NCBI GenBank assembly: GCA_950097015.1
Contig: CATNEN010000007.1
Location: 1,240,001-1,304,000, forward strand
DNA: 64,000 bases
Reading direction: 5' to 3'
From: Macrostomum hystrix
Lineage: Eukaryota > Platyhelminthes > Macrostomidae
The notes under the pieces are model-generated. The model did not search any database. It had not been told where the DNA came from and saw nothing but the letters and a program-made list of their open reading frames with translations. A program made the position numbers and the translations under genes. Of this stretch, positions 1 to 11,902 are shown piece after piece; position 1 is the stretch's first letter; each line of letters begins with the position of its first letter.

Positions 1-1340
1 GCATGCGGCATGGCGTGCACGGAGCAGTTGCACAGGGCCTGGTACTGGTCATGCCGGTGCAGCAGGTCGCAAAGCTCTCTCGAGTACTTGGTGGATAGTC
101 GCCGGCCGGAGTACTGGAACTGCAGATCCTCGGGCGTGGCCTCGGAGCATTGCCGACGCTGCATGCTGCGGGTTGACTTCACCAGGATGAAGTTCTGCGT
201 GCCGGGCAGAATGCGGAGGCCGTCGAAGATGTTGATTGGATAGGAGTCTCGCTCGTGTAGGTACAAGACGGCGCCGGTGTTGAGAGTCTGCGGATCGTCC
301 GGGATGCACTTGTTGCACTCCAAGCTGCCCGGGTCCGAGTCCAGTACCAGGTGAAAGGTGACCCGCTCGGCGGTTTCCGCCACCGTCACGGTGGAGCAGG
401 AGAAAAAGCCTGGCACCTGCCGATGTGAGTTGGCCGAGTTTCCTGCTAATGAACTGCTGTTTGTGATGAGAGAAAATAGCTGGTAGAAATGATAATAATA
501 ATAGCAGGAAAGCTTCGGGCAATGGCCCATCATCTGGTGACATTTGACCCGCAGCCAGCGAGAAGGCAATTCCACCCATTCCGCTGACTCCTGTCATCGA
601 TGCAGGATGCACGATGCGTTAGACCGCTCTGAACTGTGGCTCTTGCTCTTGGCTGTGACGGTTTTCCCTGTCCACGGACTGAACAGCTGTACACAACTGA
701 CCTATCCTATTCTAATTGCTGTCTGCAACAATGTTTAAAGAAACAGTTTGCTTCACGAAACCTGCAGCTTCTCAACCCGCTCGCACGGCTTGCTGATGAG
801 TACTCCATTGTGGTGCATCTGGACGCTGCAGCTCTCGGCCAGCACCAGCGGGTCCTCGCGCAAGGCGGCCTGGAAGTCGGCCAGCCGCAGGTGATCATGG
901 TAGGCCATGGGCGACAGCAGCTGGGCCAGTGCTGCGTCTGGCACTCGCGACGTGGTGGCAGCGGCGAGGTCCAGCACGTGCCGGCTGTAGGCTCGGGGGG
1001 TCAGGTTGAAGCGCCGCATGCCCGAGTAGGTCATGGGGCTGGCGTCGCACACTGTGATGTTTGGGAACGGCGGCCGCGGAGTCCACGGCTCGAAGGAGAG
1101 GATGACATCGCCGCGGATGTAGACGAAGGTCAGAGTGACCACGTTGTAGAACAGCAGGCCGAAGAAGGCCAGCACGGCAAGGGTCCAGAGGGTGCGAAGG
1201 CCGACGGACTTGGCGGACAGGATCCGGGGCAGACCGCGAACCGAGGTCCGCTTCAGGCAGTCCAGGCAGAGGGCTCGAACCCCCGGCTGCTGCTCGGGCG
1301 GAGGTTTGCAGACAACCACCGTCTGCTGCTCCTGCTGCAT
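1..1340 (-). CDS. DEG/ENaC-family sodium channel subunit, N-terminal part (runs off the window)
   Basis: Two exons are visible. Exon 1 is 1340-762 (ATG at 1340-1338, 193 codons, ends in phase 0 at a GT donor at 761-760). Exon 2 is 416 to the window edge (AG at 418-417, phase 0), so the frames join cleanly across a 345-bp intron. Exon 1 carries a cytoplasmic N-terminus with SVRGLPRI, then a first membrane helix (LWTLAVLAFFGLLFYNVV), then the post-TM1 PFPNITVC signature of amiloride-sensitive/degenerin/ASIC channels. Exon 2 is Cys-rich extracellular domain (for example GFFSCSTVTV and SLECNKCIPD). The family forms trimeric cation channels in the plasma membrane. The second helix and the pore lie outside the window. 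The subtype (acid-, peptide- or mechanically gated) cannot be told from this part. The position of the conserved His-Gly gating motif reads Arg-Gly. Confidence 0.88.
480..605 (-). repeat. 3' half of an interspersed SINE-like repeat (family B)
   Basis: This segment inside the DEG/ENaC intron closely matches 34085-34205. It shares gacccgcagccagcgag, the cattccgctgactcctg block and an ATT-rich tail (ttattattatcat read on the minus strand). The tRNA-like head seen in the fuller copies is missing here. Confidence 0.6.
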
Positions 1341-1591
1341 GCTGGGCTAGCTGTCAGTTGAAACAGCTGAAGCAAAGAGTTCTGCTTCAGCACTTTGGCT
1401 GATTTAGCATAGACGATCGCTATCAAACTATCCGCACTTTGAGCAACAGGAGGGTTGCGATTGGTTGGTTGAATTAGCCAATCAGATTGCTATTCGCTAA
1501 AATGAATTGGCCATAGCCATGCAGGTGGCTTTTACTCACAGGAAACAAAATATACTATAATTGAGTCTATTAGCCAATGCGTACAGCTGCT

Positions 1592-2680
1592 CTCCTGTTA
1601 GACAGCCAGACCCCCAACCTGTTAGATACGAACAGCTCACCTGTTAGACAGCCAGACCCCCAACCTGTTAGATACGAACTGCTCACCTGTTAGACAGCCA
1701 GTACTCCAACCTGTTAGATACGAACTGCTCACCTGTTAGACAGCCAGACCCCCAACCTGTTAGATACGAACTGCTCACCTGTTAGACAGCCAGAACTCCA
1801 ACCTGTTAGATACGAACTGCTCACATGTTAGACAGCCAGTACTCCAACCTGTTAGATATGAACTGCTCACCTGTTAGACAGCCAGTACTCCAACCTGTTA
1901 GATACGAACTGCTCACCTGTTAGACAGCCAGTACTCCAACCTGTTAGATACGAACTGCTCACCTGTTAGACAGCCAGACCCCCAACCTGTTAGATACGAA
2001 CTGCTCACCTGTTAGACAGCCAGAACTCCAACCTGTTAGATACGAACTGCTCACATGTTAGACAGCCAGACCTCCAACCTGTTAGATACGAACTGCTCAC
2101 ATGTTAGACAGCCAGACCCCCAACCTGTTAGATACGAACAGCTCACCTGTTAGACAGCCAGACCCCCAACCTGTTAGATACGAACTGCTCACATGTTAGA
2201 CAGCCAGACCCCCAACCTGTTAGATACGAACTGCTCACATGTTAGACAGCCAGACCCCCAACCTGTTAGATACGAACTGCTCACCTGTTAGACAGCCAGA
2301 CCCCCAAACTGTTAGATACGAACTGCTCACCTGTTAGACAGCCAGTACTCCAACCTGTTAGATACGAACTGCTCACCTGTTAGACAGCCAGACCCCCAAC
2401 CTGTTAGATACGAACTGCTCATCTGTTAGACAGCCAGTACTCCAACCTGTTAGATACGAACTGCTCACCTGTTAGACAGCCAGACCCCCAACCTGTTAGA
2501 TACGAACTGCTCATCTGTTAGACAGCCAGTACTCCAACCTGTTAGATACGAACTGCTCACCTGTTAGACAGCCAGACCCCCAACCTGTTAGATACGAACT
2601 GCTCACCTGTTAGACAGCCAGACCCCCAACCTGTTAGATACGAACTGCTCACATGTTAGAGAGCCAGACCCCCCAACCTA
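1592..2680. repeat. 46-bp minisatellite
   Basis: About 23 head-to-tail units of 46 bp. Each unit carries two half-units, ctgttagacagccag and acctgttagatacgaac, so the 46-mer probably arose from a duplicated and diverged half. Variants are mostly acccc versus tactc or aactc in the middle. It lies between the DEG/ENaC start codon and the GSK3 3' region. Confidence 0.97.
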
Positions 2681-2689
2681 ATCTCTATT

Positions 2690-4720
2690 CAGGCATTAAT
2701 TCAAGAAAGTCTTTGTTTACTAAATATTTAGCAGGACAACCTTCCGCAACCTCAACCTTTATCACTTTCCGATTTAAAAAATGATCAAGAAATCAAAGCA
2801 AGACCCATGGGTCGGTATTTTGAGTAGGCTTATGATGCTTAAAATATTAGTAACAAGCTTCTTAATAGGGCCGGGGACTGCGGATAGACGTGGGTGAGTA
2901 GTTTTGTGCTCACAGGCGGTGTTATTGATGGCGTGTGTTGGTTGGGGCTGCTCACACAGCTACAGCTCAAAATGTTTATTTAATCGTATATCATAATAAG
3001 AATAAGTATTTTTAATTTAGTACTAGTAATGTAGCAAATAGTTGTTAGCCCTGCATATAGTGTGTGCATGTGTGTTTGGTGTGTCTTATTTCTGATGCAC
3101 AGTATAAGCTACAGTTAATCACACACACATAATATATATGTAATATAACACACTAAATTCGCTCTAATTACCATACAGATTATATAGCAAGTGCAGGTAC
3201 ACGGTTTGACAAATAATATAACAATAGAAGTTTAATTATAACAAAATTGTAATTACAAAAGAAATAAAAAAGACCGAAAAAAAGCAACTAAGAAAAGAAA
3301 TTAATATTTTTACCTGAATTCTAAAGAAATCCAATAGAACTTATTATCCAGAGAAACCAACAATTTGAACACAAAAAGAGATCAGCTATAGTCTACTGAT
3401 TAGTTAGAAGCAGTAGTATATTACGCACTCCGAATTGCATAATGTGTAGAAAAAAACAACAGAAACAAAATAGAGCGACGAAAATACTCGACAGACTACT
3501 GACAGGGCAGCTTTAAGTAGCTAGCTATGCGCATTTTAGGATAATAAAAATCGAATTAGCTTAATTAAACACCGATGCTCATCACAAACTGAAATTAGTT
3601 TATTTAAATTCTATTATTATTTCTTAGAGTTCAGCGAGTGAAATCAATTTGTCAAGCCAGTTAACAACTGATAGTTTTCATAGTGAGAGACAGGGGCTGG
3701 GAGTGGCTGTGAGAGAGCGGCTCAGTAAAAACCTTTGCAAAACAACTGGATTAAAGATATAAGAAAATTGTGAGTTTAATAATAATCAACTTCCATTTTT
3801 AACTAGTTTTTAACAAAAAACACAAAGCAAAAGCAAGCAATCAGAAGCTACTGCTGTGCTTCATAATTAGGCAAACAACAACGACGACTCAACTTGAATC
3901 CCACCTAGGAAAGTAAACGCAGTGTCGCAACTCCTTTGGTAGCCTCTCCGAACTGCTAATCAGTTAGTTTATTTTTATTTATTGTGCAAAAACTTGCCCG
4001 AAAGGCAACTGCGCTACTATTACCTGCCTGCGACAGAAGCAGAGAAAAACAAAAGAAAACTTTTTTTCTGTTCGAAATATTTACACAGAAAAGAAAACCG
4101 ATCGTCAAAAAAGAGCTCTATATTTAATAAATCCCGCACACTGCGCTCCGCTGTTATTGTTGCTGGGTGCCGATTGGGGAAATAAAAAATCAATAGAAAC
4201 AAAAGAACAGAAACAACACACTGGGGGGGTATGTTAGCTAATCTACTTGAAAATAACAATAAACACAAGATGGAATTACCTAATAGAGCAATAATAGAAA
4301 TGTGCAGCATTTTCTGTTATCAATTCAGTTGGGTCACAGTATGACCGATTCAAGGAAACACATCAATCAGTAACTATTATAGATTTATGTATTCATAGAC
4401 ATTAACATAGGACTGCCAATCAATGAGTTTTAGTATAAGGATCGCTAAAAAATAAACATTAACACAATAGTAAGTAACAAACGAACAAATATGCGAGAGC
4501 GAATAAAAACTGCTAATTTATTGGGAACTCTAAGACTGACAGACAGAGTGTGAGGATGGGACCGAGGGCTGTAAGCTAAGGAGGAGTTCGCGCACTTTTG
4601 CACTAAAACATCTGCCTTTGTCCATCTGGGCCTAAAACACTGTCTCCGAGCAGACTTCCATGCCGCTGCTGCTGCTGCTGCTGCTCCACTTGCATAGCTG
4701 AGCACAATCATCAGGCTGAC
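2690..4720. other. Gene-less AT-rich stretch, likely includes the GSK3 3' UTR
   Basis: I see no supported coding exon here. The sequence is AT-rich with short CA/TA runs near 3120-3145. Just downstream of the GSK3 stop codon, at 4664-4685, is a short (CTG)n run, which reads as CAG in the GSK3 transcript. The far end probably contains the DEG/ENaC upstream region. Confidence 0.5.
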
Positions 4721-7700
4721 TCAGAGGCCGCCGCCGGTGGCCTCCGACTGACCAGCGGCGTCTGACGAGGTCTTGGCAGCTCCGCCCTCGCTGCCACCGT
4801 TGCCACCAGCGGAGGCTGCAGCCGCGGCAGCAGCAGCTGCCATGCTCATTGCGTGCGGCGGAATCAGAGTGCTGTTCAGCTCCGGCTTAATGGCCAGCTC
4901 TGCGGTGATTGTGGGTGGCATTTGACGGATTAGGGCCATTGTGGTTGGTATATGACGGATTAGGGCCATTGTGGTTGGCATTTGACGGATTAGGGCCATT
5001 GTGGTTGGTATATGGCGGATTAGGGCCATTGTGGGTGGCAGATGGCGGATTAGGGCCATTGTGGGTGGGATGGCGGATTAGGACCATTGTGGTTGGCATA
5101 TGGCGGATTAGGGCCATTGTGGTTAGCATATGGCGGATTAGGGCCATTGTGTTAGGCATATGACGGATTAGGGCCATTGTGGTTGGCATTTGACGGATTA
5201 GGGCTATTGTGGTTGGTATATTGCGGATTAGGGTCATTGTGGGTGGCAGATGGCGGATTAGGGCCATTGTGGGTGGCAGATGGCGGATTAGGACCATTGT
5301 GGTTGGCTGATTGCGGATTAGGGCCATTGTGGTTGGCATATGGCGGATTAGGGCCATTGTGTTAGGCATATGACGGATTAGGGCCATTGTGGTTGGCATT
5401 TGACGGATTAGGGCTATTGTGGTTGGTATATGGCGGATTAGGGTCATTGTGGGTGGCAGATGGCGGATTAGGGCCATTGTGGGTGGCAGATGGCGGATTA
5501 GGGCCATTGTGGGTGGCAGATGGCGGATTAGAGCCATTGTGGGTGGGATGGCGGATTAGGGCCATTGTGGGTGGCAGATGGCGGATTAGGGCCATTGTGG
5601 TTGGCATATGGCGGATTAGGGCCATTGTGGTTGGCATATGGCGGATTAGGGCCATTGTGGGTGGCAGATGGCGGATTAGGGCCATTGTGGGTGGCAGATG
5701 GCGGATTAGGGCCATTGTGGGTGGGATGGCGGATTAGGGCCATTGTGGGTGGGATGGCGGATTAGGGCCATTGTGGGTGGCAGATGGCGGATTAGGGCCA
5801 TTGTGGGTGGCAGATGGCGGATTAGGGCCATTGTGGGTGGGATAATCAAGATCAAATGAGGAGAGCAGGCCACGCTGACTCACCGGCCGGGGTGAAGTTA
5901 AATAGAGGCGGCAGCGGTTTGTTGCCGGGCAGGCGGGTGCCCTCCAAGCGCAGCTCGTCAAAGAACGGGTGGCAGCAGGCTTCAAGCGGGCTGATGCGCA
6001 GCTGGGGGGTGTACTCCAGCAGCCGGCTGACGAGGCTGATGGCCTCTGACGGAGTGCGCGGCCGGAACACTTTGGCCCAAGGATGGCTGCGGCGAGCGGA
6101 AAATGGGATTAGAAGATTAACTTTTCAATTACCAAAATACTTGTAAAACTAACTTATTGAAACAGTAGATATCCAATTATGAAGTCCATCGAGTTTTTTT
6201 TACACAAAACTGAAATTTCATTAACTAATAAAAATGCACATGAAAACTTCATGTATTAAACAAAAAATAAGTCCTTTTTGACAACACAGAAATTCTATGA
6301 AATAAGCAAAAGTCTAACTTAATACACCATAGAAATCATATTTAATACACCATAGAAATCATATTTAATACACCATAGAAATCCCACTTAATACACCATA
6401 GAAATCCCACTAAATACACCATAGAACTCCCACTTAATACACCATAGAAATCATATTTAATACACCATAGAAATCATATTTAATACACCATAGAAATCCC
6501 ACTTAATACACCATAGAAATCCCACTAAATACACCATAGAACTCCCACTTAATACACCATAGAAATCATATTTAATACACCATAGAAATCATATTTAATA
6601 CACCATAGAAATCCCACTAAATACACCATAGAAATCCCACTTAATACACCATAGAAATCCCACTTAATACACCATAGAAATCCCACTTAATACACCATTG
6701 AAATCCCACTTAATACACCATAGAAATCCCACTTAATACAGCATTGAAATGCCACTTAATACACCATAGAAATCCCACTTAATACACCATAGAAATCCCA
6801 CTTAATACACCATTGAAATCCCACTTAATACACCATAGAAATCCCACTTAATACACCATAGAAATCCCACTTAATACAGCATTGAAATGCCACTAATTAA
6901 TAGAGCACAGAAATCCTATTTAATACACAAAAGACATGCCATTGATTACACAACAGAAATCCCTTTCAGTACACCAATATCAATAACCAAATGTAATTTC
7001 TATTTAAGACACAACAAAAATGCTGTCTAAATTCGAGATGAGCAAACGCACGGAACTCACCCCTTGATCTGCGGAAACTTGAAGTCCGTATAGTTGGGAT
7101 TCATCTCGCTGATCTGCTCCCTGGTGGGGGTGCCCAGCACTTTGATGATCTCAACCAGCTGGTCCACGCCAGTCTCGCCTGGGTAGATCGGCTTGCCCAG
7201 GAGCAGCTCGGCGAGGACGCAGCCGGCGGACCAGACGTCTGCGCGGGGGCGGAAGGCGAGGGCAAAGGGTTCAAGTTGAGGGTTTGGTGACTGGGGTCTT
7301 CATTTGATTTATGCTTTATATGCGAATATATGAGTTCATGAGGCTATATGGGATTGAGATTATATAGGATTTGAGATAATATAGGATTTGAGATTATATA
7401 GGATTTGGGATAATATAAGATTTGAGATAATATAGGATTTAAGATTATAAAGGATTTGAGATTATTTAGGATTTGAGATCATTAAGTATTTGAGGTTATT
7501 TAGGATTCGAGGTTTTATAGGCTTTGAGATTATTAAGGATGTAAGGCTTTTTAGGATTTGAGATTATAGGGGATTTGAGGGTGAAATTTTATGAAGTCTG
7601 GTGTTTAGAGAATTTATAGTAGTCATGTTTGATTTTCGGGATTTGATAAGATGGCTATGAAGACATTGTGACGCACCAATCTGGCAGGTGTAGTTGGTAG

Positions 7701-10700
7701 CGCCAAAGATGAGCTCCGGGGCGCGGTAGTAGCGGCTGCAGATGTAGGACACATTGGGCTCGCCGCGCTGCAGATGCTTGGCGCTGCCAAAGTCGCACAA
7801 CTTGAGCACGCCGGACTCAGGGTCCAGCAGCAGGTTCTGCGGCTTGATGTCGCGATGACAGATGCCCTTGCTGTGAATGTAGGCCAGCGAGCGGAACATC
7901 TGGTACATATAGAGCTTGATGAACAGCACGGGTATAGTCTGCATCTGCTTGCTGTAATGGCGGCACACTCTGTACACTGTCTCAGGGATGAACTCAAGCA
8001 CCAGGTTGAGGTAAACTTCGTCCTTCTGTGGATTAGCAATTTTTTAAGAAAAAAAATTTTTTGGTTACTAAGGACATTGTTGCTAATCAAAACACATTTA
8101 TTTCTAAGGGCATTGATGTCAATTAAATCGTTTGCCTTTTACAAAGCCCGTTTTAGTTAAGTATGGAACCGTTTGTTATTAGCCGTAATATTCTAGTTAC
8201 TAAGGTCAATAGGTCATGGTCCGTAACCAAGACAACCATTGAGGACAAAAAATATTGTTTAGTCGGGTGAAACAAAGAATGAGACAAAGGATGAAATAAT
8301 TAACCAGTCTTGAAAAATCAACTGGTTAGTTTTTATATGCAAAACAATATCTTATTAGATAGAATGAAAGCTACCTTATTATATAATAACAGAGATAAAA
8401 GTATGGCCTGGGTCCACATATTAAACTAGTGGAAAGAAATGCCACTATCAGTAAAACCTAGACTGTACAAAAGACAGACAGACGGATTCACGAAGTAAGT
8501 ATGTGTGATTAGGCAGGTGAATAGAAATTTCCATTTATAAACTAGTTTTATTATATTATTAGACCTCAGGGTCAAGCCAGACAGACAGGTAGGCCAAGGC
8601 TGTTTCATTACAGCAAAGCTATAGATACACACCCTGCAGGGCTAGATCTATTGGTTAATTATTATTCACAATTATAGATCGATTACTTGCATTTTGATGT
8701 AAGTTTTGTAAGATCGAAAAGGTGCAATACTGCAGGAATGGGGTTGGGAAAGACCCACATTAAGGAAATACGTTATTTTCCCCCCTGGTGAAAGACCACA
8801 GGGTATTTCAAATACCCGCTGCCTACTTCAGGATAGCTCCCAAACCGAATGATCACCATCTGTAACAAAATATTCCGCCCTTTACGATGAACTAACTTTC
8901 AAAGCCGTTTTTGAAAGTTTTGTGATTCTGGAAGTATTTTCATTATCATTCGATCATATCGATTATCATTTTGGGAAATACAGAAAGAATACGAATGTGA
9001 GCGATTGAAATATCCCAATTGTCTCGGTTTAATATTAAGTGTTTGCAATGCAGTTTAGCAACTATTTTGCATAAGTCATGTTGTATAGAAACAAATAGCA
9101 CAGCTGTCAGCTGACCTTCTCTCCACTAGAATAGAAGAAGTATTTCAGAGTGACAATGTTCTGGTGCTCAATTGAGCGCATGATTTGCAATTCTCGATTC
9201 TTGAATCGCTTGTCCTGCAGCACCTTCTTAATGGCCACAATCTCCTTGGGTTCGACCAGTTTGGCTTGGTAAACAACGCCAAAGCTGCCGTTGCCGATGA
9301 TCTTCATGTCGGTGAAGGAGATCTCTTGGGCGCGATCGCCCTGGCCTGGTGTGGCTATCACCGTATTCACCTTTGAATCTTTTGGTGTGCCTGGTGGAGT
9401 GTTAAAAAAATATATATATAATTGGCTTTGGGAATATAGTGATTCACATTTACACTTTTACATTAATAAGACAACAACTATACAGTAATAAGAACAAATT
9501 AAACATAACAATAACAGGAAAATTTTGATGTAGAATATAAATTACCAAAGCATAGAAAAAAAGTTAAATACTAAAACACGAATAGTGTTCTTTGTTCTAC
9601 TTAATTAGAAGCAATAATGTATTTTTGTATAAGCTCATTTCACTTTTAATTTAAACCTAGAATTGATAAACGATATAGGACCTAGATGCCACATAATAAG
9701 ACCACCATAGCAGGAATGACAAGTCAATAAAACAGATTTAAAGTTTCTTTTTGATAGCTCATGGAATGGTTGGGTCTAGTTTGCTATGAATAAGCTAACG
9801 ATAGGTTTGAAATCTGTTTTATTAAAGCACTTTGTTTCTAAAGACTTTTAGTCAATCCTACTACTACCCTTACTAATTTATAATTTAATTGTCAAACAAT
9901 AAACCATTTAAATACTTGCATTACTTGCAAACTAAGTCTGAGTCATAACTAATATTTATTTTTTTAAATAGATGCTAGAGCTGACCTGTTTATTATTAAT
10001 GCCAACTATATATTATGAAATGGCACATCCAACTTTTATCACTTCAGCCATTCATACTTCTCCAAGCTTTGATATTCTTGGTAATTTACCTTGAAAAATT
10101 AAAAGTAAACTAATTTTAAAATTAAGTCATTGGATTTTATTACATATTAATCATAAAATTAGCTTGACCTAATAATAAAAATAATAATAATAATAATTGA
10201 TTACACCTGCCCTAATCGGGTCAGATGTGCAGCCGACAGCACAGCCGCAGCTACTGCGCGGTGCATCTGAAAGCTGCGTATGGCTGTTCAGTCCATGGAC
10301 TGGGGGGACGCCATGCCCACCTTCAATTATCCCAGCTGATGCTGGTACCCATTTAACAGCTAGGTGAACTGAAGCAATGCAGAGTTAAGTGTCTTGCTAA
10401 AGGACACAAATTGTTTAAGTGGAGACGGGAATCGAACCCCCGACCTTCAAGTCATGAGTCCGATGCCCTAAGCACTAGGCCCTGACCTAAAATTAGAAAT
10501 AATCATAGAACAGTGACTTTATATTTGACTGGTCAGGAACACTTCTAAATCTTAGTTTCATAAACTTTGTTGTAAGCATACTAAAATAAACTCTTTCTGA
10601 AAATCAATAAAGGAATGGAGTTACAAAAATTCTATTGCAGTTTTGTCAGAGCAGTGGGTTGCAATTGTCAAACATATTCTTCTTCAGAATTATTCTTTCT

Positions 10701-11229
10701 GTTACAAGTTTCATTATGTTGAGTATTTTTTATCCTTCTAAAGTCTAACAATATTTGTCATGTTTAAACATAGCTAGCTATGCTAGTGCTACTGCTAGGC
10801 ATAGACCTCTATAATAAGCTAGGCCTAGGCCTAGGCTAAATTGGGCAATGTAGAAAAGCCAAAATTTACACAATTCAAGAAATGCTAAATAAATTTAGTA
10901 AATCTGTAAAGCAAATAAACTCAACTATAATATAAAATGTAACCTATGTCATGTTCTTATTAGGTTGTTAAATAAAAAAACAGTAACATGAGGTCAAACA
11001 AAGACATGCTGGCATAATAATTTCTGTACAGATAGAAAGGTCTAAAGAATCTGCAACTCCAAAGAAATAAATACCTAGCTAATTCTTAAGCAAACAAAAA
11101 GAATTTAAGTTGCACTTATGCTAAAATAGCAAATATGTAACTGGACAGTTAAATTTAATGTACAGATACATGATGACAAGAAAAACGTTTTTAGCTACAC
11201 TGGAACATTGGCCTACCTGCTGGTTTCAT
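4721..11229 (-). CDS. GSK3: Glycogen synthase kinase 3 (Ser/Thr kinase), six coding exons
   Basis: Exons are 11229-11217, 9390-9116, 8025-7677, 7238-7061, 6086-5884 and 4899-4721. All junctions are GT-AG, all phases agree, and the sum is 1197 nt (398 aa plus stop). Visible motifs are the Gly-rich loop IGNGSFGVV (about residue 36), the ATP lysine in VAIKK (59), [11 protein letters not shown] with the primed-substrate arginine, HRDIKPQN (153), DFGSAK (174), the activation-loop [10 protein letters not shown] with its conserved Tyr, and the C-terminal FNFT and LIPPHA. The family kinase acts in Wnt/beta-catenin, insulin and other pathways in cytoplasm and nucleus. The tail is poly-Ala/Gly-rich. 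Exons 2-6 are very secure. The 13-nt first coding exon (MKPAG) is inferred from phase alone. With it, the N-terminus is short and lacks the inhibitory Ser9-type site. The introns hold three unrelated minisatellites and a SINE. Confidence 0.93.
4908..5842. repeat. ~30-bp minisatellite filling the last GSK3 intron
   Basis: About 32 units of 29-33 bp with core gcggattagggccattgtgg and variable linkers (gtggcagat, ttggcatat, gtgggat). It occupies nearly the whole intron 4900-5883 and reaches within about 10 nt of the last exon's splice acceptor. Long open frames read through it on both strands, but these only reflect the repeat period. Confidence 0.97.
6317..6893. repeat. 23-bp minisatellite in a GSK3 intron
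   Basis: About 25 units of 23 bp with core aatacaccatagaaatccca. Two subtypes (catattt and cccactt) alternate on the left, and more divergent units trail off to about 7015. It lies in the intron between the exons at 6086 and 7061. Confidence 0.96.
7340..7580. repeat. ~17-bp degenerate minisatellite in a GSK3 intron
   Basis: About 14 loose copies of a 15-17-bp unit with core ataggatttgagattat, increasingly divergent to the right. It is in the intron between 7239 and 7676. Confidence 0.85.
8026..9115 (-). other. GSK3 intron without recognisable elements
   Basis: AT-rich intron sequence between the SSGEK exon and the KDEVYLN exon. I see no exon, array or mobile element in it. Confidence 0.6.
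10203..10493 (-). repeat. tRNA-derived SINE (family A), fullest copy
   Basis: Read on the minus strand it starts with a tRNA-like head at about 10490. A B-box-like gggggttcgattcccg and a CAT-centred anticodon-like segment (ctcatgacttgaaggtc) resemble elongator tRNA-Met. A central domain follows (tttagcaagacacttaac, cattgcttcag, aaatgggtaccagc), then a tail containing cagtccatggactgaac. Related copies at 14222, 42555 and 48420 share the tail or the central part. It sits in the first GSK3 intron. The remainder of 9391-11216 shows nothing else. Confidence 0.85.
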
Positions 11230-11902
11230 CTTAAATGCAGCAGTCAGTTGAAAGACATCAACTAAGAAACAGTTAAATCCCAGATGATTATCTTTACTTA
11301 ATATTTTTGTTCTGCGTTGGAACCAGTTGATATTGGGGATCAAGGCAATTACATATGATACGTCACCATGACACTAAGGAAAAAATATGAAATAGTTTAC
11401 GTGTTTGAAATCGGTGCTAAAGTTAATAACTGAGCTAACGACATATTTCACAAAAGTAAAAGCCGGTAAATAAAACGACAGTAGCTATTTAAAATAAGAA
11501 CAGTGTTTCTAACCTGAAATTGGCCAACAGTTTGTACTTAACTAGATCGCTTAAACGATATTGTTTTCAGTTATTATGGCAATATTAAGCCATGAAGCAT
11601 GCAAAGTCAGTTGAAAAGACAAGGTAAAAATCTGACAAAGTCAGATGCGCTATGTTAAGACTTCTAGACGTGTTATCTCTCCTAAAATAACTAAATTACC
11701 TGTTTGAATTACATGATTTATTGCATAATTAAATGATAAGCGTGTATAAAATTTTTATGCTGCGTAAATAAGTACGCGAATACGCTTGGCTGCCAATCAG
11801 TGTAATTTTAAACAATCTAACAGTGAGTTTTTACAATTATAGATATTATATTAAGTCATTGTACGAGAACTAATTCTAATTTTGAAAACTTTTGCATCCA
11901 TA

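Noticed and set aside
636-1361. 241-codon plus-strand open frame
   Set aside because: It is antisense to the DEG/ENaC exon, whose frame has clear family motifs. GC-rich exons leave the opposite strand open.
4908-5842. TTAGGG in every unit, as in an interstitial telomere repeat
   Set aside because: The hexamer occurs only once per ~30-bp unit and is not tandem with itself. It is a minisatellite.
8770-8815. Possible stray unit of the 28-bp satellite (ctggtgaaagaccacag)
   Set aside because: Only a short resemblance (aaagaccac plus a C-run), within chance expectation.
10430-10493. Functional tRNA-Met gene
   Set aside because: The cloverleaf is incomplete and the sequence continues into SINE body. 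Relatives with other heads share that body.
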